Assembly (NCBI GenBank): GCA_046331705.1
Contig: JAXLQJ010000002.1
Location: forward strand, 1 to 64,000
DNA: 64,000 bases
Source: JADJOY01 sp046331705 [NCBI: bacterium]
GTDB taxonomy: Bacteria; JADJOY01
Direction: 5' to 3'
Part shown: positions 20,335 through 29,060 of the stretch, piece by piece
Layout of the letters: every line of letters begins with the position of its first letter
Numbering within the stretch: the stretch's first letter is position 1
The notes under the pieces: generated by a model
Told to the model about the DNA's origin: nothing
The model's input: only the letters and a program-made list of their open reading frames with translations
Databases searched by the model: none
Position numbers and translations under genes: made by a program

Positions 20335-22230
20335 GTGCCTCGGTGGATGGCCGTGTGGCTGATCGCCGTCGCGACCGCCGCCCACGCGCGCAACCCGGCC
20401 TCGTGGGAGTTTCGCCATCGCGGCTCGTTCGCGACCGACTTCGCCGCGGCGGCGGCCTCGCCTTCGGGCGCACGCGTGCTTGCCGCCGGCAGCAGCGGCG
20501 GTGCCGCCTGGAGCGACGACGGCGGCGCGAGCTTCCACTTCGTATCGCTCGGCACGCCCGCGGACGCCACCGGGGTGGCTTGGCAAGACGACGAGCGCGT
20601 GTGGGTGAGCGGCGAGCTACCGGCGGGCTGGGTGGGTGCCGGCGTGCTGCTGCGAAGCAGCGACGGTGGCCGGACCTGGTCGACGGTGGTGGCCGACCAT
20701 CCCGTGGCGCTCACCTCGGTCGCCTTCGCGGACGCGAGCCACGGCTTCGCCGGACAAGCGGTGGGCGGCGTGCTCGCGACCTCGAACGGCGGCGCCAGCT
20801 GGACCGCGCTCTCCTTTCCCGGGCTGGCGCTCGCCGGGATCGAGTTCGTGACCCCGCTGATCGGGCACGCAGCAGGCACGGGCGCCGACTTCTCGCTCGC
20901 ACGCACCGTCGACGGGGGCGCGAGCTGGACGACGGTCTACACGTCGCCCACCGGCACGGTGACGGGAATCTCGTTCCCCACCGCAGCGACGGGTTACCTA
21001 GCATCGCCGGTCGCGGTGGCGCGCTCGCTCGACGGCGGCGCGACCTGGTCGCCGCGCGCCACGCTCACCGAGACGTGGATCGAGGATCTCGTCTTCGCCG
21101 ACGCACTCCACGGTTGGGCGGGCGGCATGCGGCTGCTCACGAACGACGGCCGCGGCAGGGTGATGGCCACCAGCGACGGAGGCCAGAGCTGGCAGGACAC
21201 CGCCCTCGCCGAGCCCGACCGGATCGGCGCGTTGGCGCTCGCCGCCGGCGGCGCCCTCCTCGCCGCTGGCGACGCAGGCACCTTGCTGCGATCCGACGAC
21301 GCCGGCGCGAGCTGGGACGACCTCGCCGCGAGCACCGCCAACCCCTTCCGCGCACTGCGCATGGAGAGCGCCAGCGACGGCTGGGCCGTGGGACCGACCG
21401 GCGCGATCCACCACACCGCCGACGGCGGCGCGACGTGGACGACCCAGGGCGGCCTCGGCAGCAGCACCCTCGAATCGATCGTGCGCGCCACCGCCACCAC
21501 GCTCTACGCGTGCGGCTCGTCCGCGTTCGTCGCATCGACGGACGACGGCGCGAGCTGGACCGTGCGCAACGGCTCCCTCGATTGCCACGCGCTGCGCTTC
21601 ACGAGCGCCCTCGACGGCATCGCCGGTACTCGCTACGGCGTGTTCTGGACCGACGACGGCGGCTTCACCTGGAACATGGCCAGCAACGGCGGGCTCGGCA
21701 CCGGCGGCGTCTTCGACTTCGCGTTCCAGGATGCGAATCACGGCTTCGCCGCCGCGGGCATCGGCCGGATCCTCGAGACCGCGGATGGAGGGCGATCGTG
21801 GAGCACCGTCCACAGCGAGCCCGCCGGCGTGAACTCGTATCTCCTCGGCATCGCGTTCGCGAACGCCACGCGGGGCTACGCCGTGGGCATGGACGGCGTG
21901 ATCCTGGTGACCGCCAACGGCGGCGCGAGCTGGGAACACCGCACCAGCGGCGTGAGCGTCGAGCTTCACGACGTCCGGGCCACCGGCGCCAGCGAGGCGC
22001 TGGTGGCGGGTGCCGCGGGAACGGTGCTCGCCACGGTGAACGGCGGCGCCTCGTGGAGCGAGGAGAGCACGCCGACCGAGGCCGATCTCTGGTCGATCGC
22101 GTCCGCGGACGGGACGCCGCTCATCGCCGGCGACTGGGGCACGGTGCTCGCACCCCAAGACGCCTGCTCGATCTTCTGCGACGACTTCGAGAGCGGCGGC
22201 CTCTCCGCCTGGTCCACGTCCCATCCGTGA
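20335..22230 (+). CDS. Secreted Ycf48/BNR-repeat beta-propeller protein with C-terminal DFESG tag
   Basis: 631 aa from the GTG after GGAGG (20324-20328). The signal peptide is PRWMAVWLIAVATAAHA. About a dozen Asp-box-like repeats of the form (S/T)xDGGASW occur every ~45-50 residues, as in photosystem II assembly factor Ycf48 and sialidase-type propellers, so two consecutive 6-7-bladed propellers are likely. The repeats are also strongly conserved at DNA level. The protein ends CDDFESGGLSAWSTSHP, a short tag that recurs at the end of the unrelated exported protein ending at 32064. It is probably exported, with a structural or ligand-binding role; no catalytic residues were recognised. Confidence 0.8.
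   Translation: MPRWMAVWLIAVATAAHARNPASWEFRHRGSFATDFAAAAASPSGARVLAAGSSGGAAWSDDGGASFHFVSLGTPADATGVAWQDDERVWVSGELPAGWVGAGVLLRSSDGGRTWSTVVADHPVALTSVAFADASHGFAGQAVGGVLATSNGGASWTALSFPGLALAGIEFVTPLIGHAAGTGADFSLARTVDGGASWTTVYTSPTGTVTGISFPTAATGYLASPVAVARSLDGGATWSPRATLTETWIEDLVFADALHGWAGGMRLLTNDGRGRVMATSDGGQSWQDTALAEPDRIGALALAAGGALLAAGDAGTLLRSDDAGASWDDLAASTANPFRALRMESASDGWAVGPTGAIHHTADGGATWTTQGGLGSSTLESIVRATATTLYACGSSAFVASTDDGASWTVRNGSLDCHALRFTSALDGIAGTRYGVFWTDDGGFTWNMASNGGLGTGGVFDFAFQDANHGFAAAGIGRILETADGGRSWSTVHSEPAGVNSYLLGIAFANATRGYAVGMDGVILVTANGGASWEHRTSGVSVELHDVRATGASEALVAGAAGTVLATVNGGASWSEESTPTEADLWSIASADGTPLIAGDWGTVLAPQDACSIFCDDFESGGLSAWSTSHP
20512..22060 (+). repeat. Imperfect tandem coding repeats (Asp-box units)
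   Basis: About twelve variants of GACGGCGGCGCGAGCTGG are spread at ~120-150 bp intervals inside the Ycf48/BNR-repeat gene, for example near 20910, 21031, 21298, 21421, 21541 and 21915. They encode the DGGASW turns of successive propeller blades. The near-identity at nucleotide level suggests recent duplication or gene conversion between blades. Confidence 0.7.
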
Positions 22231-22329
22231 GCGCCGTCGCGGTCCGGCGCCGCGCGATCGAGACCCGTCCCGGCGCGCGGAAGCGGCATGCCGCTGCCAT
22301 CCACCCGGCAGCCTGCTAGCGTCGGGCGC

Positions 22330-22962
22330 GTGATCGACTGGCTGCATCCGATCGCGCGCTTGCAGAGCGCGGCGCTGACGGTGGCGGGAGTCTCGGTGAG
22401 CTGGGCGGAGCTCCTGGGCGACGTGACCGGGGGGCTGTGCGTGTGGCTGCTGGCGCGGCAGAGCGTGTGGAACTGGCCGCTCGGGCTCGGCAACAACGTC
22501 TTCTGGGCCGTGCTCTTCCTCGACGCCAAGCTCTACGGAGACGCGTCGCTGCAAGGGATCTTCTTCGCCCTCGGCTGCTACGGCTGGTGGCGCTGGGTGG
22601 CCCCCGGCGCGAGCGACGTATCGACGCCGGTGCGACGAACGACACACCGCGAAGGCTGGATCCTGGGTGGCCTCACCGCGCTCGCCACGGTCGCCGTCGC
22701 CACCTGGCTCACGCGCCGCACCGACTCGCCGGTGCCGTGGGCGGATGCGAGCGTGCTCACCCTGAGCCTGGCCGCGACCTACGGGCAGGCGCTCAAGCTC
22801 GTCGAGTCGTGGTGGGTCTGGATCGCCGTGGACGTCATCAGCGTCCCGCTCTACGTGAGCCGCGGGCTCTATCCCACTGCGGCGCTCTACGTGCTGTTCG
22901 GGGTCCTGTGTGTCGCGGGGCTGCGCTCGTGGTCGCGGTCGCTGAGGGAGGGTCGCGCGTGA
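22330..22962 (+). CDS. pnuC: Nicotinamide riboside transporter PnuC
   Basis: 210 aa from GTG 22330. This is a multi-spanning inner-membrane protein with the PnuC signatures WNWPLGLGNNVFWAVLF, LYGDASLQGIFFALGCYGWW and a late SWWVWIAVDVISVPLYV. It carries nicotinamide riboside by facilitated diffusion, trapped by phosphorylation. Its stop overlaps the start of nadR by 4 bp (GTGA), so the transporter and the kinase/adenylyltransferase are made together. An upstream frame extension to 22288 is possible but adds a non-hydrophobic segment unlike the family. Confidence 0.9.
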   Translation: MIDWLHPIARLQSAALTVAGVSVSWAELLGDVTGGLCVWLLARQSVWNWPLGLGNNVFWAVLFLDAKLYGDASLQGIFFALGCYGWWRWVAPGASDVSTPVRRTTHREGWILGGLTALATVAVATWLTRRTDSPVPWADASVLTLSLAATYGQALKLVESWWVWIAVDVISVPLYVSRGLYPTAALYVLFGVLCVAGLRSWSRSLREGRA

Positions 22963-24050
22963 AGCCTCGCCACGGCCTGGTGATCGGCAAGTTCTACCCG
23001 CCGCACGCGGGGCACGCGCTCTTGATCCGCGCCGCCGCCGAGACGGCAGAGCGCGTGACCGTGGTCGTGATGGCCTCGCGCGTGGAGTCGATCCCGCTCG
23101 CGTTCCGCGTGAGCTGGCTACGCGAGATCCACGCCGCCGAGACCAACGTCACGGTCACGGGAATCGCCGACGAGCATCCCATCGACCTCGAGAGCGACGC
23201 CGTGTGGCACGCGCACGTGGCGCTCATGCGCGCGGCGGCCGCCACCGTGACGGACCAGCCGATCGACACGGTCTTCACCTCCGAGCGCTACGGCGACGAG
23301 CTCGGCAGGCGCCTGGGCGCGCGCCACCGGGCCATCGATCCGGGGCGGGAACGCGTGCCGGTCTCGGGAAGCGCGGTGCGCGCCGATCCGATCGCCCATT
23401 GGGATGCCCTGGCTGCGTGCGTGCGCGAGCATCTCGCGTGGCGCGTGGTGCTGGTGGGCGCGGAATCCACGGGCAAGACCACGCTCGCCGCCGAGCTCGC
23501 CGCACGCCTCGCCGCGCGCGGTGGTGCCTGGGCCGGGACCGAATGGGTGCCCGAGATCGGGCGCGACGCCACGATCGCGAAGCTCGCCGCGCAGGGTGCC
23601 GAGTCGGGCGACGTCGCGGCCATGGCGAGCCTCGTCTGGACGACCGCGGACTTCGTCGCCATCGCTCGCGCGCAAGCCGAGCGCGAGCGCGCGGCGGCGC
23701 GGCGCGGTGGCCCGGTGCTGATCTGCGATACCGATGCCTTCGCCACCGGCGTGTGGCACGAGCGCTACCTGGGCAGTCGCTCGCCCGCGACCGAGGCGCT
23801 GGGAGACGCGGCGCCGCGCCACCTCTACCTCGTGACCCACGACGCCGACGTGCCGTTCGTGCAGGATGGGCTGCGCGATGGCGAGCACCTGCGACGATGG
23901 ATGACGCGACGCTTCGCCGAGCGCCTCGACGCGACGGCGCGGAGCTGGCGCTGGCTGCGCGGCACGGGCCCGGAGCGGGTCACGGCCGCGCTCGCGGCGA
24001 TCGACCAAGCGCTCGCGGGCGGCTGGCGCTTGGCGGCACCGCTCGGGTGA
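22959..24050 (+). CDS. nadR: NadR-like bifunctional NMN adenylyltransferase/ribosylnicotinamide kinase
   Basis: 363 aa from GTG 22959, with a good GGGAGGG ribosome site upstream. The N-terminal nucleotidyltransferase has GKFYPPHAGH (H16xGH19) and VSGSAVR, equivalent to ISSTxxR. The C-terminal kinase has a Walker A GAESTGKT (167-174). It phosphorylates nicotinamide riboside to NMN and adenylates NMN to NAD+. The helix-turn-helix repressor domain of enterobacterial NadR is absent, so it should be purely enzymatic. Together with PnuC this forms a complete riboside salvage unit. Confidence 0.93.
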   Translation: MKPRHGLVIGKFYPPHAGHALLIRAAAETAERVTVVVMASRVESIPLAFRVSWLREIHAAETNVTVTGIADEHPIDLESDAVWHAHVALMRAAAATVTDQPIDTVFTSERYGDELGRRLGARHRAIDPGRERVPVSGSAVRADPIAHWDALAACVREHLAWRVVLVGAESTGKTTLAAELAARLAARGGAWAGTEWVPEIGRDATIAKLAAQGAESGDVAAMASLVWTTADFVAIARAQAERERAAARRGGPVLICDTDAFATGVWHERYLGSRSPATEALGDAAPRHLYLVTHDADVPFVQDGLRDGEHLRRWMTRRFAERLDATARSWRWLRGTGPERVTAALAAIDQALAGGWRLAAPLG

Positions 24051-24087
24051 ACACCGAACCCGACGAGGATCCAGGGGGACGAGGTCG

Positions 24088-25650
24088 ATGAAGGAATCCG
24101 TGAAGCACGTCAGCCAGGCCCCCACGAACCCGCGCGCCACGGAGGGACCGCGGCCCTTCGACGTCGCCGATCTCTACTCCGGCCCGCTGGGCGACGAGAC
24201 GCCGCGCGACGCCGGCGCCCTCGAGCTCTCGGAAAAGCTGCGCCAGGCGTATTTCTGGATCGTCAATCACGCGATCCTGAGCCCGTTCTACGACCTCGAG
24301 TTCCTCGCCACCGCGCCGCCGGTCTTCGTCCTCGGCGAGCACAAGACGCGGCTCACGCTGCCCACCGCGCAGAGCTATTCGAGCTACGTGCTGCTGCCGC
24401 TGCTCAACCTGGCGGTGCGGCGGCGCTGCTTGCTGGTGGGCGGGCCGGGGCGCGGCAAGACCGCCATCGCGACGCTGCTGGGGCTCCTCGCCGGCTACTC
24501 GCCACGAGAGATGAAGCAAGGAATCCAGCACGGCCAGCCGCAGATGACCATCGCCGACCTACTCGGCAACCCACTGCCCTCCTCGATGGTCTCCGCCAAG
24601 ACGATGGACGAGATCCAGATCGCGTGGCGCAAATGGCTCGGCATGCGGGTCAAGATCATCGACGAGTACAACCGCATCCCCACGCGAACGCAGTCGGCGC
24701 TGCTGACGGTGATGGCCGACGACTACGCGGAGCTCTACGACCAGGTCTTCGAGTGCCCGCCCGCCGCCTGGTACCTGACCGCCAACGACGATGCCGGCGG
24801 CGGCACCTACCAGGTGATCGAGGCGCTGCGCGACCGCATCGACGTGGTGGTGAAGGCGCTCCACTTCAACACGCGGTTCCTGGGCGAGCTCCTGGAGCGG
24901 ATCGAGGGCGGGTTCCGCCCCGAGGACGTGCTGCCGCCCGAGATCGTCTTCACGCCCGCCGAGCTCGATCGCATGGAGCGCGCGATCCGCGCCGTGCCGA
25001 TTCCCGAGCCGCTGCTGCGACGCATGGAGTTCTTCGCAGCCGAGTTCGAGTTCTTCGAGCCCGCCGCGCGCCAGCTCGAGTACATGACCAAGGACACGAT
25101 CAAGGTGACCGCCGTGCCCTGGGAGAGCTTCGCCGACGCCCGTGACGCCGCGATCACCGGCGCCCAGACCCGCAACGGGCTCTCCGTACGCGCGCTCATG
25201 ACGTGTCTCGCCTTCGCCAAGGCCATGGCCTGGTTCCGCGGCAATCGGGAGGTCACGTTCGAGGACGTGCGCCAAATCTTGCCGTTCGTCCTCCACGACA
25301 AGCTGGTGCAGCACCGCGAGGCGGCGTTCTTCGACGCGCCCGAGAACGCCGCGCTGCGCTCCGACCTGGTGAGCTGGATCCGGGCGCTCTTCGATCGCAC
25401 CTGCGCCGAGCACGATCGCCTGGGCCGCGACCGGCGCGACCCGGTGCGCGAGCTTCTCGTCGAGCTCGACCGCGGCCTCGACGGGGTCGACGAACGCGCC
25501 GTGGATCAGCGCCTGGCGGCGGTGGAGCGCGCGCTGCGCGACATCGAGAACGGCGGCAAGCTCTACGGTCACCTCTTCGACGACGTGCTGGCGCTCAAGT
25601 ACCTGCACCAGCGCTACACCAACTACCGCGCATGGCTGCGCAGCCGCTGA
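24088..25650 (+). CDS. MoxR-type AAA+ ATPase
   Basis: 520 aa. Walker A is GGPGRGKT (118-125) and Walker B is KIIDEYNR with Asp192-Glu193; sensor-1 lies in WYLTANDD. The compact ATPase core with IIDEYNRIPTRTQSALLTVMAD is typical of MoxR/RavA-related chaperone ATPases, which remodel partners that carry vWA domains. It is longer than minimal MoxR proteins (~330 aa) because of extra N-terminal (~90 aa) and C-terminal helical segments (~400-520). It opens a tightly packed operon; the next ORF starts 19 bp before its stop, and a vWA protein follows, which supports an ATPase/vWA machine. Confidence 0.92.
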   Translation: MKESVKHVSQAPTNPRATEGPRPFDVADLYSGPLGDETPRDAGALELSEKLRQAYFWIVNHAILSPFYDLEFLATAPPVFVLGEHKTRLTLPTAQSYSSYVLLPLLNLAVRRRCLLVGGPGRGKTAIATLLGLLAGYSPREMKQGIQHGQPQMTIADLLGNPLPSSMVSAKTMDEIQIAWRKWLGMRVKIIDEYNRIPTRTQSALLTVMADDYAELYDQVFECPPAAWYLTANDDAGGGTYQVIEALRDRIDVVVKALHFNTRFLGELLERIEGGFRPEDVLPPEIVFTPAELDRMERAIRAVPIPEPLLRRMEFFAAEFEFFEPAARQLEYMTKDTIKVTAVPWESFADARDAAITGAQTRNGLSVRALMTCLAFAKAMAWFRGNREVTFEDVRQILPFVLHDKLVQHREAAFFDAPENAALRSDLVSWIRALFDRTCAEHDRLGRDRRDPVRELLVELDRGLDGVDERAVDQRLAAVERALRDIENGGKLYGHLFDDVLALKYLHQRYTNYRAWLRSR

Positions 25651-26652
25651 GCGAGCGCTTCCGCGCCGTGCTCGACGCGCGCCGCGAGGCGTGGAACGAG
25701 CGCTTCACGCGCCGCGGGCGCGGGATCGACGCCGCGGCTTTCCTGCGCTACCTGCGCGACACCGTCGATCCGCTGGTGGACGCGGCGGGTCGGTCCGCCG
25801 GCGACGCCGCCGCGGAGACCAGCGCCGCGGCGCTCTTCGATCTCGGCTTGGTCGGCCTCGCGCGCGGCTGGATCGGCGAACGCGAGGCCAGCGACCTCGA
25901 GCGCACGCTGGCGAGCGCGCTGCCCGCGTTCGGCAACCACTGGCACGCCGCGCCGGCGGCGCTGTTGCGCGCGCTCGGCAACGGCTACGAGCGGCTCGAG
26001 CGCGCATTCGGCGCGGCGCGCGTGCCAGTGGATCTCGGCGCTGGCGGCGCTGGCGCCAGCGCTCGGAAACCGTGCGGAGATCCTGGATGCGGGGCTGGTC
26101 CTGGCATGGCGCGGCGGGCTCGCCGAGGCGCGCTCCGCGGCGCTGGCGCGCGCGCTGGCTCGCGACGCGGCGTTTCGGCGCCGGGTTCTCGACGCCGACG
26201 AGATCGATCCACGTCCCGAGCGGCGCTTCGCCCCGCTCGCCCACCCCGCGACGCCACTGGTGCCCGCGGTCGCGACACGGCTCGGCGGCTTCGTGGGATT
26301 CGGCGGACCGTTTCGCGTACCGCCGCGCGCAGCGGCGATCGACGGGCGCTTGGTCGCTTGCGACGGTGACGCCTGCGTCGAGGTCCACGCCGATGCGTTC
26401 GGCGCACGCTGGATCCCCGCGCCCTGGGCACGCGATCGGGCGGCCGCCTCGGCGAAGGAGCCCACGCAATCGCGACGAATCGCGCCCCCGATCTGCCACC
26501 TCGACGCGATGCCGGCCGGTGCGCTCGCCTCGCTCCTCGCTCGCTTCACGGCGGCGACGTCGGTCGCATCCGCGGACGGCATGGCGGCGATCACCACCGC
26601 CGACAGCCACCAGCTCGTGATCTTGGGCTGGCTGCCCGAGGCCGGCGCATGA
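25632..26652 (+). pseudogene. Third component of the MoxR-vWA operon, interrupted by a frameshift
   Basis: Start ATG 25632 overlaps the ATPase gene; the end (TGA 26650-26652) overlaps the ATG of the vWA gene. The coding sense is in one frame to about 26028 (…LRALGNGYERLERAFGAARVPV) and then in the +1 frame (WISALAALAPALGNRAEIL…) to the end. Restoring two bases at the GTGG (26028-26031), as GTGTGG, would give one ~340 aa protein. The N-terminal half is helical. The C-terminal half is beta-rich and ends SADGMAAITTADSHQLVILGWL, reminiscent of propeller blades. Start and stop coupling to neighbours argue for a genuine gene; whether the shift is a mutation, an assembly error or a recoding site is open. 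Confidence 0.65.
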
Positions 26653-28469
26653 GCGCGAGCGCGACGCGCGACGCCAGCCCCGCCATCGCGGACGCCGAGG
26701 CGCGCTTCGAGGCCGCGTGGCCCGAGGCGCTGACCGCGCTCAGCCCGTTCACGCGCCTGCCGCCGCCGATCTGGTGCAAGACGCCCGACGACGAGCAGCG
26801 CGAGGGCCTCGTCGGCTCGTTCGCGATGATCCGCATGAAGGACGACCGCATCGTCGTCAGCCTGCGCCAGGTCGTCGAGCGCGACCTCGTCGGTCACGCC
26901 AAGGCGATCCTCGCCCACGAGGTTGGCCACTACGTCCACGCCCCGGGAACGCTCGAGGACCAGGTGCGGCTGCTCGATCGCATCCGCCGCACGCTGCCAC
27001 CCGAGCTGAGCCCGCACGCCGGCTTGGTCGCGAATCTCTACACCGATCTGCTGCTCAACGATCGCCTCCAGCGCAGCGGCGCCGCCGACGTCGCGGCCGT
27101 CTACGCCGCCCTCAAGAGCGACGATGCCGGCGAGCTGTGGAGCTTCTACGCCCGCACCTACGAGCGGCTCTGGGCGCTGCCCAAGGGCGCCCTCACCGCG
27201 CCGGTGACGAGCGCCATCGACATCGACGCCGACCTGGCGGCGCGGCTGGTGCGCGTGTTTCGCGATCGCTGGCTCGACGGCGCGGCGTCGTTCGCGCTGC
27301 TCGTCGAGCGCTACCTGCCCGACCTTCCCAAGCAGCGTGGCGGGCTGCCGCCCTGGCTCGATACCGTGGGGGTCGGCGCCGGAGATCGCGTGCCCGACGG
27401 CTTCACCCGCGACGACTTCGACCCGGCGAGCGTCCGCCACCCGATGTACGACGAGCGCATCAACGGCAGCGGCGAGAAGCCCGCGGCGCGAGACCAGCGG
27501 GACGCGCGCGGCAAGGACGCGACGGGCGCCGACTCGTCCGCGGCGAACGGCCGTGCGCTCGTCGGCGACGGCCGCGCCGACGGGCGCAGCGTCACCCGCG
27601 GCCCCCAGGAGTGGCTCGACCTGATGCGCGCCGCCGGCGTGACGCGCGAGCCCAAGGACCTCGTCGGCCGCTACTATCGCGAGCTCGCGATGCCGCACGT
27701 GATCCCGTTCCCGAGCCAGCGCATCGAACGCGCGGGCGATCCGCTTCCCGAGGGGCTCGAGGTGTGGGAGAGCGGCTCGCCGCTCGAGCGCATCGACTGG
27801 AACGAGACGCTGATCCGCAGTCCCGTCGTCATCCCCGGCCTCACCACCGTCGAGCGCAGCTTCGGCACCACCGAGGGCGGCGAGCCCGAACGACGCGTGC
27901 CGGATCTCTACGTCGGCATCGATTGCTCGGGCTCGATGGGCAATCCCGCCGCGCAGCTCTCGTATCCGGTGCTGGCCGGCGTCGTGCTCACGTTGAGCGC
28001 GCTGCGCGCCGGCGCGCGGGTGATGGCCTGCCTCTCGGGGGAATGGCACGGCGCCGGCACCTTCACCGCGAGCGACGGCTTCGTACGCGACGAACGAAAG
28101 CTCCTGGGCGTGCTCACCGACTACCTGGGCACCGGTGCCTCGTTCGGGTTGCCGCGACTGGTCGAGGCCTTCGTCGCGGCGCCGCGGCGCACGCGGCCGG
28201 CGCACGTGCTGGTGGTGAGCGATTCGGATCTCTTCGGCGAGATCGAAGGGACACGGAACGGTTGGGAGCTCGCGCGCCGCGCAACGGAACGGGCGGGCGG
28301 CGGCGCCACCGCCGTGCTACGCCTCGACGGTGCCGCCCACCACGCGCCCTGGCTCGAGAAGCTCGCGGCCGCGGGCTTCGAGCCGCACGTGGTCGCGAGC
28401 CAGGAGGAGCTGGTGAGCTTCGCCCGCGCCTTCGCGCGCCGGAAGTTCGAGCTCGGCGGTTCGCCATGA
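26649..28469 (+). CDS. HExxH-containing von Willebrand factor A protein
   Basis: 606 aa. The N-terminal half carries a zinc-metallopeptidase-like motif AHEVGHYVHAPG (His90-Glu91…His94). A disordered, charged linker lies at ~275-315. The C-terminal vWA domain (~415-590) has an intact MIDAS: DCSGS (Asp425, Ser427, Ser429), later Thr and Asp in GTGASFG and VVSDSD. There is no signal peptide or TM helix, so it is cytosolic. The vWA protein is the usual partner of MoxR ATPases. The peptidase motif suggests that the complex may cut or unfold a target in an ATP- and metal-dependent manner. Both ends overlap neighbours by 4 bp (ATGA). Confidence 0.88.
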   Translation: MSASATRDASPAIADAEARFEAAWPEALTALSPFTRLPPPIWCKTPDDEQREGLVGSFAMIRMKDDRIVVSLRQVVERDLVGHAKAILAHEVGHYVHAPGTLEDQVRLLDRIRRTLPPELSPHAGLVANLYTDLLLNDRLQRSGAADVAAVYAALKSDDAGELWSFYARTYERLWALPKGALTAPVTSAIDIDADLAARLVRVFRDRWLDGAASFALLVERYLPDLPKQRGGLPPWLDTVGVGAGDRVPDGFTRDDFDPASVRHPMYDERINGSGEKPAARDQRDARGKDATGADSSAANGRALVGDGRADGRSVTRGPQEWLDLMRAAGVTREPKDLVGRYYRELAMPHVIPFPSQRIERAGDPLPEGLEVWESGSPLERIDWNETLIRSPVVIPGLTTVERSFGTTEGGEPERRVPDLYVGIDCSGSMGNPAAQLSYPVLAGVVLTLSALRAGARVMACLSGEWHGAGTFTASDGFVRDERKLLGVLTDYLGTGASFGLPRLVEAFVAAPRRTRPAHVLVVSDSDLFGEIEGTRNGWELARRATERAGGGATAVLRLDGAAHHAPWLEKLAAAGFEPHVVASQEELVSFARAFARRKFELGGSP

Positions 28470-29053
28470 CCACCGCCGACGTCGCACGGCTCGCGGCCCG
28501 GCTCGCGGAAGCGCCGCCCGTCTTTCTCGCTTCCGTCGATCCCGCCGAGCCGAGGGCCGTGCGGATCGAGGCGGTGGTGGGCGACCTCTTCCGCGAGCGG
28601 GCGAGCCGCGCCCTCGAGGCCAGCGAGCTCGCCGCGTTCGCCTACCAGGCGAAGGCGCGGCGTCATCTGGAGCTGGTGCTGGTCGCCTCGTGGCTGCTCC
28701 ACGACGAGTGCTTCCGCGGGGTCGAGGCGCACGCCCTGCTGGCGCTCCTCGGCGAGCGGACCGCGCTGCTCGCAGAGCTGGTGGTGGCGCGCGCCTTCGT
28801 CGAGGACCCCGAGCGACGCGAAGAGCTGGTCCGCGTGACGTTGCAGGCGCTCGGCATCGCGCCCGCAGGCGAGAGCCCGGCGATCGCCGAGGATCGGCTC
28901 GCGGCGCTCGACTCGGTGCGCCGCGATCAGCTGTTGCGCGAGGCCCGCGCCCGCGACCAGGAGCGCGAGCAGCGCCGTCGCGAGCTGGCGCGGCTGCGCG
29001 CCCAGGAAGAAGAAGAGCGCCGCAAGGCCGCCCGCACCACGTTCGAGGACTGA
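28466..29053 (+). CDS. Small helical protein of the MoxR-vWA operon, unknown function
   Basis: 195 aa. Predicted to be almost entirely helical; the last ~50 residues form a highly charged coiled coil rich in Arg and Glu (REARARDQEREQRRRELARLR is part of it). No domain or catalytic motif was recognised. The ATG overlaps the stop of the vWA gene (ATGA) and the next gene starts 7 bp after its stop, so it is expected to be co-expressed and probably to be a structural or adaptor subunit of the same system. Confidence 0.75.
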   Translation: MTTADVARLAARLAEAPPVFLASVDPAEPRAVRIEAVVGDLFRERASRALEASELAAFAYQAKARRHLELVLVASWLLHDECFRGVEAHALLALLGERTALLAELVVARAFVEDPERREELVRVTLQALGIAPAGESPAIAEDRLAALDSVRRDQLLREARARDQEREQRRRELARLRAQEEEERRKAARTTFED

Positions 29054-29060
29054 GCCGCCG

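Noticed and set aside
20512-22060. Regularly spaced short repeats that could suggest a CRISPR array.
   Set aside because: The repeats are imperfect, in frame, and encode Asp-box turns of a propeller; spacers are coding and similar to each other.
26022-26036. Programmed ribosomal frameshift in the MoxR-vWA operon.
   Set aside because: No slippery heptamer, stop codon or obvious stimulatory hairpin is visible at the switch; a dinucleotide loss or assembly error is simpler.
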